Source: Candidatus Methylomirabilota bacterium (GTDB lineage: Bacteria > Methylomirabilota > Methylomirabilia > Rokubacteriales > CSP1-6). From it: 64,000 bases of DNA. A program made the position numbers and the translations under genes. Of the stretch, positions 1-8,761 are shown piece by piece. Each line of letters begins with the position of its first letter. The stretch's first letter is position 1. Where the stretch lies: positions 84,878 to 148,877 of the forward strand of contig DASTFB010000047.1 in the NCBI GenBank assembly GCA_035709005.1, read 5' to 3'. The notes under the pieces were generated by a model. It did no database searches. It was not told where the DNA came from and worked only from the letters and a program-made list of their open reading frames with translations.

Positions 1-470
<470 letters not shown>

Positions 471-496
471 ACGGGACATCCCGCCGGGGAGGAATC

Positions 497-1084
497 ATGG
501 TGGCTCAATCAGCGGAGTTGCGGCGGAAGGCACGCGAGTATCTGACGACCCGGGGAAGCCAGGCGGCCGCCGCGGTCATTCACGATCGCGTCGCTGCGGC
601 GTTCGCCGCGCTGGGAGGGTTGCTGGACACCCGCTCGCCCGACGTGGCGGCCCGGCGGACGCTCCCCGGAGAATGGTCGGTGCAGGAGATCGCCGATCAC
701 CTGCTCGAGACACATCGCGCGGGATTGGACGAGCTGCGCTGCCTCCTCGGCGGGCAGCGGCCGCCCGGTCCTCCCATTCCGGCCGGGCTGCAATCCAAAG
801 CGCCGATGCTGAGGCCCTGGCCCTGGCTGCGCACCGAGCTTGCGCGGCTCCATGACGACATCCTCGGCGTCCTGGCGGCCGTCCCCTCGGATTTCGAGAC
901 CGCGGCTCGGGCCCCGCTGATCATGGTGGTCAATGTTCCCGGCCCCGGGGGAACTTGCACGCCGGATCACTGGATCGAGGAGCTCGACTGGAAAGCCTAC
1001 GCCGTCGTGTGGCGCCTGCACGTCCTCGATCACCTGGGTCAGGCCAAGAAGGTCCTCGCCGCCTCCCTCCGGCCTATGGCTTGA
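497..1084 (+). CDS. DinB-like (four-helix bundle) domain protein
   Basis: 195 residues, ATG start chosen because GGGGAGGA lies a few bases upstream and the homologous sequence begins here. A WSVQEIADHLLETH segment around residues 57-70 and a late RLHVLDHLGQ segment are the His-bearing helices of the DinB/YfiT family, which usually bind a divalent metal in a helical bundle. Family members include thiol-dependent transferases and damage-induced proteins of unknown substrate, so the reaction cannot be stated. No signal peptide; cytoplasmic. The 3' end overlaps the convergent superoxide dismutase gene by 11 bp. Confidence 0.75.
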   Translation: MVAQSAELRRKAREYLTTRGSQAAAAVIHDRVAAAFAALGGLLDTRSPDVAARRTLPGEWSVQEIADHLLETHRAGLDELRCLLGGQRPPGPPIPAGLQSKAPMLRPWPWLRTELARLHDDILGVLAAVPSDFETAARAPLIMVVNVPGPGGTCTPDHWIEELDWKAYAVVWRLHVLDHLGQAKKVLAASLRPMA

Positions 1085-1625
1085 CGAGGACTCCGCAGGC
1101 GAGGCGGGGGCCGCTGTTGCCGGTGGGGTCCGTACGGTGGTCGTCGGCAGCGGCATGGATGACCAGGGCGCGGGCGTCATCGAGGAGCGAGTTCCACCCG
1201 GTGCCCAGGGTGACCCGCTCGGTGAACGTCTCCAGGCGGCCGGTTCCATCGGCGTCGACCCGCATGTTGGGGAGGTCGCCGACGTGGGGGCCGGCGGGGT
1301 TCAGGATTCCGTGCCCCCTCCGGGTCGGGTTGAAGTGCCCCCCGGCCGAGGCGAAGCTCGGTGGATCGCATCGCCCCATCTCGTGGATGTGGACGCCCTT
1401 GTCACCGGGGGGCAGGCCGCTCACGGTAACGACAATCCGGACGCCACCGGTCACCTGGGCCAGCGACGCTGTCCCGACGACCTCGTCCCGGGCGTTCCTC
1501 AGCACGGCAGTCGCCGTGGCGGGCGGGGCCTGCAGCACGGCCAGGCACCCCCCGGTCGCAAGCAAGATCACCGCGAGCGTGACGGGCCAGCGTCCGTCCC
1601 CGACGATCCCCGTCAGCGCCGGCAC
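1074..1625 (-). CDS. sodC: Exported Cu/Zn superoxide dismutase
   Basis: 183 residues from a GTG start. Residues 13-40 are a hydrophobic export signal with a Cys at 27 (ATGGC), not a clean lipobox. Copper ligands H79, H81, H97 and H157, zinc ligands H97, H105, H114 and D117, the active-site R174 and the C86-C177 disulfide are all present, including the GNSGPRLACGV signature. It dismutates superoxide to H2O2 and oxygen in the envelope. The GTG start is the last one placing the signal peptide near the N-terminus; upstream the frame is antisense-like shadow of the M20 gene. Lies 32 bp after the tandem amidohydrolases on the same strand and overlaps the DinB gene tail to tail. Confidence 0.93.
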   Translation of the reverse strand: MPALTGIVGDGRWPVTLAVILLATGGCLAVLQAPPATATAVLRNARDEVVGTASLAQVTGGVRIVVTVSGLPPGDKGVHIHEMGRCDPPSFASAGGHFNPTRRGHGILNPAGPHVGDLPNMRVDADGTGRLETFTERVTLGTGWNSLLDDARALVIHAAADDHRTDPTGNSGPRLACGVLVKP

Positions 1626-1657
1626 TCGTGGGCATGGGTGTCTTCGCTCGCCGATCC

Positions 1658-2848
1658 TCAGGGCGCCGCGCCACCGCGGGCGAAGTCGTCCTTGGCCTGC
1701 CGGAGCGCATCCGGTGACGCCAGCAAGTCGAGGGCGGTCATGGCCAGGGCCTTGGCCCCCACGAGGATGCCAGCCCGGGCCATCGGCGAGCGCGCCCATT
1801 CGGCGAATTCTCGGGAGTGGCCGGGCACCCCGTCCGGCGAGATGCGCACGTACGGATGGATCGTGGGGACGGCATGGCTGAGGTTGCCGCAGTCCGTCGA
1901 GCCGTAGCCGGCGTCGCCGTCTTCGGGATCTTCCGAGACGTCGATCAAGGCGAGATTCCGGGCGAACAGTCGAGCCATGGTGGCGTTGGGCCGTAGCGGC
2001 TCGTGGACGACGGGATCGGCCGTCACCTTCGCGGTGCAGCCGGTCGCCGTCGCGGCGCCGTCGGCGCAGGCCTGGAACCGACGGAGCAGCTCGAAGCAGT
2101 ACGTCCTGTCCAACGACCGCAGATAGAAGTCGGCGCTGGTGTGCTCGGGAATGATGTTGGGCTGGGCGCCGCCGTTCACGATGACGCCGTGCACGCGCGC
2201 GTCCGGGCGCAGCTGCTGGCGCATGGCGTCCAGAGCCACGAAGAGCTGGATGACGGCGTTGAGGGCATTCACCCCGCGCCAGGGCCACGAGGAGGCGTGC
2301 GCCGCGCGTCCGAAGAACTCGGCCTTCACCTTCACGATTCCCAGGCTGGGCCGCCACACCCGAGTGCCCGAGCGTCCGTGGATCATCAGTGCGGCGTCCA
2401 CGTCACGGAACACCCCGGCCTCCAGGAGCTTGACCTTGCCGGCCCCGCCCTCTTCGGCCGGCGTACCGATCACCTGGATCTCACCGGCGAACGGAAGCCG
2501 ACCCAACGCCAGCGCGGCCCCGGCTCCCGCGCCGGCGGCGGCGATGACGTTGTGGCCGCAGGCGTGCCCGATGCCGGGCAGGGCGTCGTACTCGCAGAGG
2601 ATGGCTACGCGGGGGCCGGGCCCGGCGCCGGAGATGGTGGCGCGGAACGCCGTAGGCAGCCCGACACCCCGCTCGACCCGCGCGCCGTGGAGCTCCAGGA
2701 ACTCCGTGAGCCAGGCGTGCGCCTGCTCCTCCTTGAAGCACAGCTCGGGATGCCCGTGGATCCTGAGGGACAGCTGCTCGAGCTCGTCGCCCAGACGGTC
2801 GACGGCCTCGGCGAGCCCGGTCTTGATGGCGTCGGCCGCCGCGCTCAC
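1658..2848 (-). CDS. M20 family metallo-amidohydrolase (second of tandem pair)
   Basis: 396 residues. The start is a GTG that overlaps the stop of the upstream paralogue in a 4-bp GTGA junction, implying translational coupling. Dinuclear-metal residues include the GHACGHN motif (C97, H99) and TPAEEGG; the lid domain with an AAHAS segment follows at mid-protein, and a late GSTDCGN segment is typical. The M20D branch (AbgB/IAA-amino-acid hydrolase-like) cleaves acyl or aroyl amides of amino acids, such as p-aminobenzoyl-glutamate. The exact substrate is unknown. It is a clear duplicate of the neighbour at 2845-4014. Confidence 0.88.
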   Translation of the reverse strand: MSAAADAIKTGLAEAVDRLGDELEQLSLRIHGHPELCFKEEQAHAWLTEFLELHGARVERGVGLPTAFRATISGAGPGPRVAILCEYDALPGIGHACGHNVIAAAGAGAGAALALGRLPFAGEIQVIGTPAEEGGAGKVKLLEAGVFRDVDAALMIHGRSGTRVWRPSLGIVKVKAEFFGRAAHASSWPWRGVNALNAVIQLFVALDAMRQQLRPDARVHGVIVNGGAQPNIIPEHTSADFYLRSLDRTYCFELLRRFQACADGAATATGCTAKVTADPVVHEPLRPNATMARLFARNLALIDVSEDPEDGDAGYGSTDCGNLSHAVPTIHPYVRISPDGVPGHSREFAEWARSPMARAGILVGAKALAMTALDLLASPDALRQAKDDFARGGAAP

Positions 2849-4014
2849 GTGGCCGCGAACTCCTTTCGAATCTGGGCCAGCAGCATGGGCTCGGCCAGTA
2901 TGTCGTAGGCCGTCAGGGCCAGCGTCTTGGCTGCGATGAGCAGGCCCTCGCGGGCGAGGGGACTGACGGCCGCGGCCTCGAAGGCGCGCGAATGGATCGG
3001 GGTTCCGTCCGGGGCGATCTTGACGAGCGGTTGGATCGTGGGCACGACCTGGCTCACATTGCCGACGTCCGAGGAGCCGAGGTGTTCCTTGTCCTCCGGG
3101 GATTCGGTCACCCCGAACCGCTGCAGATTCGCCCGGAACGCTTCCACCAGCGCGGCATTCCGCTTGAACGGCTCGTACGCAGTTTCCTGCCGTTCGATCA
3201 CCTTGAGGGAGCAGCCGGTGGCCGTGGCCGCGCCCTCCGCGCAGGCGATGACCCGGCGGTGGAGATCCCACATGGCGTCGATCCGGGGAGCCCGTACGTA
3301 GAACGTCGCGGCGGCGAACTCCGGGATGATGTTGGGCGCCGCGCCGCCGTGCGTGACGATGCCGTGAATGCGGGCATCGGGCCGCATTTGCTGACGCATC
3401 ATGCTCACGTTGTTGAAGGTCTGGATCACGGCGTCCAGGGCGTTGACGCCATCCCAGGGATAGGCGGAAGCGTGCGCGGCCTTGCCGGTGAACTCGAAGC
3501 TGACCCGGACGATGCCGAGCAAGTCCTGATGGGGAACCCAGGCCGCCCAGCCGTGGACCATCAGCGCCGCGTCGACATCGCCGAACACGCCCGCGCGGAT
3601 CAGTTTGACCTTGCCGCCGCCCCCCTCCTCGGCCGGCGTGCCGATGACGCGGATGCGGCCTCTGGGCAGGCGCTCCTTCATCGCGGCCAGCGCCGCTCCC
3701 GCGCCGGCGCCCGCGGCGGCGATGACGTTGTGACCGCAGGCGTGCCCGATCGCGGGCAGCGCGTCGTATTCGCACATGATGGCGATCGTCGGGCCTTCAC
3801 CCGTTTCGAGCGTGGCTCGGAAGGCCGTCGCAACGCCGGCCACACCCGGCTCGACGGTGAAGCCCTGTTTGGACAGGAACTCCACGAGCCAGCCGGCGGC
3901 CTTCACCTCCTGGTATCCGAGCTCCGGGTTGTCGTGGATCGTTCGGGACAACGCTTCGAGATCGCCGGCCAGCCGGTCCACAGCCTGCACGATCATCTCT
4001 TTGGGGGCGCCCAT
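2845..4014 (-). CDS. M20 family metallo-amidohydrolase (first of tandem pair)
   Basis: 389 residues, ATG start. Same architecture as the following gene: catalytic domain with CEYDALPAIGHACGHN (C93, H95), TPAEEGG, an inserted dimerisation/lid domain (AAHASAYPWDG) and GSSDVGN near the C-terminus. Predicted cytoplasmic zinc (or Mn) peptidase-fold amidohydrolase acting on N-acyl amino acids or related amides. Being first in the pair it sets the start of a probable three-gene unit (two M20 genes then sodC). Divergent from the LLM flavoprotein gene at 4135; the 120-bp gap between them must hold both promoters. Confidence 0.88.
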   Translation of the reverse strand: MGAPKEMIVQAVDRLAGDLEALSRTIHDNPELGYQEVKAAGWLVEFLSKQGFTVEPGVAGVATAFRATLETGEGPTIAIMCEYDALPAIGHACGHNVIAAAGAGAGAALAAMKERLPRGRIRVIGTPAEEGGGGKVKLIRAGVFGDVDAALMVHGWAAWVPHQDLLGIVRVSFEFTGKAAHASAYPWDGVNALDAVIQTFNNVSMMRQQMRPDARIHGIVTHGGAAPNIIPEFAAATFYVRAPRIDAMWDLHRRVIACAEGAATATGCSLKVIERQETAYEPFKRNAALVEAFRANLQRFGVTESPEDKEHLGSSDVGNVSQVVPTIQPLVKIAPDGTPIHSRAFEAAAVSPLAREGLLIAAKTLALTAYDILAEPMLLAQIRKEFAAT

Positions 4015-4134
4015 GGATTCTCTCCGGACCTTCCGTGTTTCCGGCGCCCAACTATACCATCACCGGCCCTCGGGGAGCGCCCTGCGGGCTTGTGGTACGA
4101 TGCCGGCGCTGTCGACCGACGCGACGAGGTGCCC

Positions 4135-5058
4135 GTGAACGCCAGAGTCCAGCTCGCCGTCGCGATCCCGCAGACGTTCCTCACCGGCTCCGTGGACCGC
4201 CGTGGCATCCGGGCGTTCCTGACCCGCGCCGAGCAGCTGGGCGTCCACAGCGCCTGGGTCGTGGAGCAGATCGTCGGCACGATTCCCAGCCTGGAGCCGG
4301 TGACCCTGCTCACCTACGCCGCCGCGGTCACCGAGCGGATCGCCCTGGGTTCCGCGGTGCTGTTGACCGCCCTGCGCAACCCGGTGCAGCTGGCCAAGAG
4401 CCTGGCCTCGCTCGATCAGCTGAGCGGGGGCCGGCTGATCGTCGGCGTCGGCCTCGGCGGCAACCGCAGGATCTATCCCGCCTTCGGCCTTCCCGCCGGC
4501 CGTCGGGCGGCGCGCTTCGCCGAAGGCATCCAGCTGCTACGGCGGCTGTGGACCGAGCCCCGTGTGAGCTTCGCCGGGGAGTTCCATACGCTCGACAACG
4601 TCGCCATGGAGCCCAAGCCGGTGCAGCAGCCGCATCCGCCGATCTGGTTCGGCGCCCACCACCCCGATGCCCTGAGGCGGGCGGCGATGCTGGGGGACGG
4701 ATTCATGGGCGCCGGCTCCGTCTCCACCGAGCAGTTCGCCGAGGAGGTCAGGGGGCTGAGGCGGTTTCTGGGTGAGGCCGGGCGCGATCCCGACCGCTTT
4801 CCCATCGGCAAGCGCGTCTACCTCGCCATCGATCGCGATCGGGATCTCGCCGCGCGCCGCCTGGGCGAGTGGTTCCGAGCCTTCTACGGCCGCCCCGAGC
4901 TGGCCGGTCAGGTCGCCGTGTACGGCGACGTCGACGCATGCCTGGATGGCCTGGGCCGCGTCGTACGGGCCGGGGCTGGCCTGCTGATGCTCAATCCCGT
5001 CTTCGACGAGATGGAGCATCTCGAGCGGTTCGCCTCAGACCTCGCGCCGAAGCTCTGA
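4135..5058 (+). CDS. LLM-class F420/FMN-dependent oxidoreductase
   Basis: 307 residues. GTG at 4135 is preferred because GACGAGG precedes it at good spacing; an in-frame GTG at 4129 would add two residues. The luciferase-like TIM-barrel is recognisable from the N-terminal LAVAIPQTF strand, the RIALGSAVLLTALRNP segment, GRLIVGVGLGG, and the substrate-side MEPKPVQQPHPPIW motif. Such proteins use FMN or coenzyme F420 for hydride transfer or monooxygenation; the cofactor cannot be decided from sequence alone. Stand-alone gene, divergent from the M20 pair. Confidence 0.85.
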   Translation: MNARVQLAVAIPQTFLTGSVDRRGIRAFLTRAEQLGVHSAWVVEQIVGTIPSLEPVTLLTYAAAVTERIALGSAVLLTALRNPVQLAKSLASLDQLSGGRLIVGVGLGGNRRIYPAFGLPAGRRAARFAEGIQLLRRLWTEPRVSFAGEFHTLDNVAMEPKPVQQPHPPIWFGAHHPDALRRAAMLGDGFMGAGSVSTEQFAEEVRGLRRFLGEAGRDPDRFPIGKRVYLAIDRDRDLAARRLGEWFRAFYGRPELAGQVAVYGDVDACLDGLGRVVRAGAGLLMLNPVFDEMEHLERFASDLAPKL

Positions 5059-5069
5059 GCCGGCGCACG

Positions 5070-5276
5070 CTAGCAGGTCCAGTCCTCCTGCTCGGCCGCA
5101 CGTTCGGGCTGGGCCGTCGCCGGCTCCGCCACGTCCGGCTGCGCCCCCGCGGGCTCCGCCGCCTCCGGCTCAGTCGACGGCATCTGTACCGCCTCGGCCT
5201 CGCGGAGTCGCTCACGTAAGGGATCGTTCCCCGATAACTCCAGCAGCGCCAGTTCGTACCACACGCTCGTGTGCAT
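5070..5276 (-). CDS. Small acidic Ala/Pro/Glu-rich protein, unknown function
   Basis: 68 residues. ATG at 5276 is supported by GAGGAGAG just upstream. The first 30 residues are helix-like (MHTSVWYELALLEL, then a charged RERLREAEAV segment); residues 33-62 are a low-complexity tail built from EPA/QP units, and the protein ends in DWTC with one Cys. No domain is recognised. It ends 11 bp from the convergent LLM gene. The strong ribosome site argues for a real gene; the simple composition argues for caution. Confidence 0.5.
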   Translation of the reverse strand: MHTSVWYELALLELSGNDPLRERLREAEAVQMPSTEPEAAEPAGAQPDVAEPATAQPERAAEQEDWTC

Positions 5277-5465
5277 CGCTCTCTCCTCGCCGGTGGTTTC
5301 GACCACCTCCGATCCGTGAATCGGTGAGCTCGTGCCGTCGTCTGTCAGCAGGCGACGTGCCACAATCGCCGGCGAGGAAAATCGAACGGTTACCGCACTG
5401 CGGGCCGCCGCGGCGCGGGCGAGGTGCCCGGAGGTCGGGCCCTTTGCCCGGTCCCGTCGGCCGGC

Positions 5466-6341
5466 TCAGCTACCGGCTTCGGCCTTGTAGCGTTCGGCCA
5501 GGGCGAGCTGTGCAGTGACGCCGATCAGGTCGTTGAACTCACGGAAGGGCAGGTAGCGGTCGACGAGCGCCCCGACGTCATCACGGCGCTTGAGCTCGCG
5601 CAGAAAGTCGGCGATGGCCTTCGCCGCCACGAGCAACGTGTCCACCGGCAACAGGATCACCGCGTATCCGAGCTGGCGGAGGCTGGCGAACGGCAGGAGC
5701 GGCGACCGCCCTCCGGGGGCGTAGTTGTACAGCAGCGGAGTGGTCAGCTCGCGGGCGATCCGGGCGACCTGCTCCTCCGTGCGCGGCGCCTCGATGAAGA
5801 GCACGTCGGCGCCCGCTTTGGCCGCCGCGTCGCCGCGGCGCAATCCCTCGTCGAAGTCGACGGCGGAAATGGCATCCGTGCGGGCGATGATGAGCAGATC
5901 GGGATCGGTACGTGCTTCGATGGCCGCCCGGATCTTGCCCGCGAACTCCTCCCGGGGAACGACCTGGTGTCCCGAGAGATGTCCGCACCGCTTGGGGGCC
6001 ACCTGATCCTCGATGTGCAGCGCGGCCACCCCGGCCGCCTCGTAGGTCTGCACGGTGCGGCGCACGCTCAAGGCGTTGCCATACCCGGTGTCGGCGTCGG
6101 CGATGAGGGGGATCTGCACGGCGGCGGCCAGGTTGCGGACGTGGTCCGCCATCTCGGCGAGCCCGGCAAACCCGAGGTCGGGCAGTCCGAGCCGGGAGGC
6201 CGAGGTGCCGTAGCCCGTCATGTAGACGGCGGGGAAGCCGGCGCGTTCGACGAGCTTGGCCGAGACGGCGTCGTATGCGCCGGGGACGACGAGACCGGCC
6301 TTGCGACCGACGAGTGCGCGAAGCGTCTGCCGCGAACGCAT
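5466..6341 (-). CDS. Isocitrate lyase / PEP mutase superfamily enzyme
   Basis: 291 residues. The ATG at 6341 has a near-perfect GAAGGAGGG ribosome site. Key motifs: GAYDAVSA, the Mg-binding DADTGYGN (about residues 82-89), and PKRCGH with Cys119, the catalytic cysteine of the lyase branch (isocitrate, 2-methylisocitrate, dimethylmalate lyases), whereas mutases lack it. A C-C bond lyase acting on a 2-methylisocitrate-like acid is therefore more likely than a phosphonate mutase, but no prp genes are near. Length matches methylisocitrate lyase. Divergent from the MoxR gene, with an inverted-repeat operator candidate in the 84-bp gap. Confidence 0.82.
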   Translation of the reverse strand: MRSRQTLRALVGRKAGLVVPGAYDAVSAKLVERAGFPAVYMTGYGTSASRLGLPDLGFAGLAEMADHVRNLAAAVQIPLIADADTGYGNALSVRRTVQTYEAAGVAALHIEDQVAPKRCGHLSGHQVVPREEFAGKIRAAIEARTDPDLLIIARTDAISAVDFDEGLRRGDAAAKAGADVLFIEAPRTEEQVARIARELTTPLLYNYAPGGRSPLLPFASLRQLGYAVILLPVDTLLVAAKAIADFLRELKRRDDVGALVDRYLPFREFNDLIGVTAQLALAERYKAEAGS

Positions 6342-6367
6342 GCTCCCTCCTTCAAGTCGGTCTCGCA

Positions 6368-6382
6368 ATTGTACGTTACAAT
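6368..6382. promoter_or_regulatory. Inverted repeat ATTGTA-CGT-TACAAT, operator candidate
   Basis: Perfect 6-bp arms with a 3-base centre, in the divergent gap between the lyase gene (start 6341, minus) and the MoxR gene (start 6426, plus). It is AT-rich in otherwise GC-rich DNA. The half-site resembles TTGTA/TACAA sites bound by GntR-family regulators, an analogy only; no regulator gene is adjacent. Confidence 0.45.
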
Positions 6383-6425
6383 GACTCAACGTTCAGTCGG
6401 TGCGCGCCGCGCACAGGGAGCCTCC

Positions 6426-7334
6426 ATGTTCGAGTCCGTCGAGGACGTCCAGCAGCGGTTTCGGGGCGCGAAGTACATCGCCAACCGACGTATCTCCACC
6501 GTCGTCTTTCTGGCCGAGCGAATGGGGCGGCCTGTCCTCATCGAAGGTCCGGCCGGCGTCGGCAAGACGGAGCTGGCCAAGACGCTGTCCGACGTGTCCG
6601 AGCGGCCCCTGATCCGCCTACAGTGCTACGAGGGGCTCGACGAAGGCAAGGCACTGTACGAGTGGAAGTATGCCAAACAGCTCCTTTACACGCAGCTCCT
6701 GCGCGAGCGTATCGGCGAGCTGATCGCCGATGCCCCGTCGCTGCCCGACGCCGTGGTCAAGATCGCCGGCCAGGACGACGCCTTTTTCTCGTTCCGGTTC
6801 CTGTCGCCACGCCCGCTGCTGAACGCCATCCTGGCCGAGCGCCCTGTGGTGCTGCTGGTCGACGAGATCGACAAGGCCGAGCCGGAATTCGAAGCCTTCC
6901 TCCTGGAGGTCCTGTCCGATTTCCAGGTTTCGGTGCCCGAGCTCGGCACCATCCGGGCCAAGCACATTCCGCTCGTGGTCCTGACCTCCAACAACGCCCG
7001 CGAGCTCTCCGACGGGCTCAAGCGGCGCTGCCTGCACCTCTTCATCGATTTTCCGGCGCCGGCCGAGGAGCTCGAGATCATCCGGCTCAAGGTCCCCGAG
7101 ATCTCGGAACAGCTGGCCGGAGCCGTGGTGGCGGCCGTCCAGAAGATCCGCGCCATGGACCTCCGCAAACCACCCTCCGTGTCGGAGTCACTGGATTGGG
7201 CCCGCTCGCTGGTCATCCTCAACGCCCAGCGGCTCGATCCGGAGATGGTCGAATCCACGCTGACCATGCTGGTGAAGTACGAGAAGGACCTGGAGCGCGT
7301 GCGCGGCGCCCTGGACAAGGTTCTGGCGCCCTGA
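6426..7334 (+). CDS. MoxR-family AAA+ ATPase
   Basis: 302 residues, ATG start with GGAG five bases upstream. Walker A GPAGVGKTE at residues 41-49, Walker B as LLVDEIDKAE, and the sensor-1 region TSNNARELSDGLKRRCLH are all present. MoxR ATPases act as chaperones that insert cofactors or mature metalloenzymes, working with a partner VWA protein. The next gene, 17 bp downstream, is exactly such a partner (CoxE type). In carbon monoxide dehydrogenase loci this pair is coxD/coxE, but no molybdenum hydroxylase subunit genes occur here, so the client protein is unknown. Confidence 0.9.
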   Translation: MFESVEDVQQRFRGAKYIANRRISTVVFLAERMGRPVLIEGPAGVGKTELAKTLSDVSERPLIRLQCYEGLDEGKALYEWKYAKQLLYTQLLRERIGELIADAPSLPDAVVKIAGQDDAFFSFRFLSPRPLLNAILAERPVVLLVDEIDKAEPEFEAFLLEVLSDFQVSVPELGTIRAKHIPLVVLTSNNARELSDGLKRRCLHLFIDFPAPAEELEIIRLKVPEISEQLAGAVVAAVQKIRAMDLRKPPSVSESLDWARSLVILNAQRLDPEMVESTLTMLVKYEKDLERVRGALDKVLAP

Positions 7335-7351
7335 CGACCGCGGCCCTCGAC

Positions 7352-8761
7352 ATGGACGAACGCATCCTCGAGTTCATCGGTGACCTCCGTCGGGCCGAGC
7401 TGCGGATCTCTCCCTCGGAGGCGCTCGACGCCCTGGCCGCCGCTTCCCAAGTCGGCCTCGAGGACCGGGAGACGTTCAAGACGGCGCTGGGCGCGACTCT
7501 GGTGAAGGAAGCCCGTGACCGCGCGACGTTCGACCGGATCTTCGACCTCTACTTTCTCGACTTGCAGGCCCTGGGCGAGGGGTTGCGCAAGGCGCTGGGC
7601 CCCGAGGATCCCCGGGTCCAGGACCTCCTCGACGAGCTGCTGGCGGACGAGTCGCTGGAGCTCGACCCCCTCACCGAGCTTCTGCTCCGCGGCCAGGGGG
7701 GCGAGATGGAGATGGCGATCCGCTCCGGTAGCCGCAACGCCAGCCTGGAACGGCTCATGTACGGGCTCCAGGTCGGCTATTTCTCCCGCCGGGTCGGCGA
7801 TCAGCTGGATCTGGCCGCCATCGAGCGTGACCTGGAGGAGCTCCTGCGCCTGCTGGCGACCCGCGGGCTCGATCCCGGGCAGCTCGCGCGGATCCGCAAC
7901 TATCTGGAGCTGCGCCTCGAGGCCTTTCGGCGGATGATCCGCCAGCACGTCGAGCGCGAGCTGGAGCGCCGGGCCTGGCGCCAGGGTGAACGGCTCACCC
8001 GCGAAGTCCTGTCCGACAAGCCGCTGTTCGCCCTGACGGCCGAGGAAGTGGCCCAGATGCAGGCGGTGGTCGCCCGCCTCGCCCGCAAGATCAAAGACGC
8101 TTTGGCTCTCCGCCAGCGCCAGCAAGAGCGGGGGAGGATCGACACGCGACGCACGATCCGCAAGAGCCTGGCCTGGGACGGGGTCCCCATGGAGATCGCC
8201 CTGCGCCGGCGTCACCGCGACAAGCCCAAGCTCATCACGATCTGCGACGTCTCCGACTCCGTGCGCAATGCCTCGCGCTTCATGCTGCAGCTGGTGTGGA
8301 GCTTGCAGGAGTGTTTCAGCCGTGTGCGGTCGTTCGTGTTCGTCTCGGAGATGGCCGAAGTGACGGAGGCGTTCGGCGCCTATCCGGTCGAGCGGGCCAT
8401 CGAGTGGGCGCTCAAGGCCGCGCCGGTGGACTATCACTGCCGTTCGGACTTCGGCTATGCCTTCAGTCAGTTCGTGCGCGGCCAGCTCGAGACGTTGGAC
8501 CGCCGGACGACCATCCTGCTCCTGGGCGACGCCCGCAACAACTATAACGATCCTCAGGCCTGGGCGCTCAGGATGATTCGCGAGCGGGTGAAGGGCATCA
8601 TCTGGCTGAATCCCGAGGGCCAGTGGGGCTGGGGCGTCGGGGACAGCGTCATGCCGCTCTACGCGCCGGCGTGTGACCTGGTCCGAGAGTGCCGGACCGT
8701 CGGCCAACTCGGTGAGGTGGTCGACAACCTCGTGCATCACTGGTGGCGGCGCGGGCGCTGA
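7352..8761 (+). CDS. CoxE-like VWA-domain protein
   Basis: 469 residues. The C-terminal half is a von Willebrand A fold with the MIDAS motif DVSDS at residues 299-303, and a later DARNN loop. The N-terminal half is helical and charged (several ELLRLL/RQHVERELERRAWR stretches), probably coiled coil. It is the usual partner of a MoxR ATPase, binding Mg2+ at the MIDAS and docking the client. Start ATG at 7352; no alternative fits the conserved N-terminal helix better. It overlaps the next gene by 19 bp, so MoxR, CoxE and DUF3047 genes form one transcription unit. Confidence 0.87.
   Translation: MDERILEFIGDLRRAELRISPSEALDALAAASQVGLEDRETFKTALGATLVKEARDRATFDRIFDLYFLDLQALGEGLRKALGPEDPRVQDLLDELLADESLELDPLTELLLRGQGGEMEMAIRSGSRNASLERLMYGLQVGYFSRRVGDQLDLAAIERDLEELLRLLATRGLDPGQLARIRNYLELRLEAFRRMIRQHVERELERRAWRQGERLTREVLSDKPLFALTAEEVAQMQAVVARLARKIKDALALRQRQQERGRIDTRRTIRKSLAWDGVPMEIALRRRHRDKPKLITICDVSDSVRNASRFMLQLVWSLQECFSRVRSFVFVSEMAEVTEAFGAYPVERAIEWALKAAPVDYHCRSDFGYAFSQFVRGQLETLDRRTTILLLGDARNNYNDPQAWALRMIRERVKGIIWLNPEGQWGWGVGDSVMPLYAPACDLVRECRTVGQLGEVVDNLVHHWWRRGR

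Noticed and set aside
2992..5058. A 688-residue + strand frame fused to the LLM protein
   Set aside because: Its first 380 residues are antisense to the M20 gene; only the part from 4135 carries LLM motifs.
7352..8761. CO dehydrogenase maturation operon
   Set aside because: No coxM, coxS or coxL genes are present; only the generic MoxR/VWA pair is seen.
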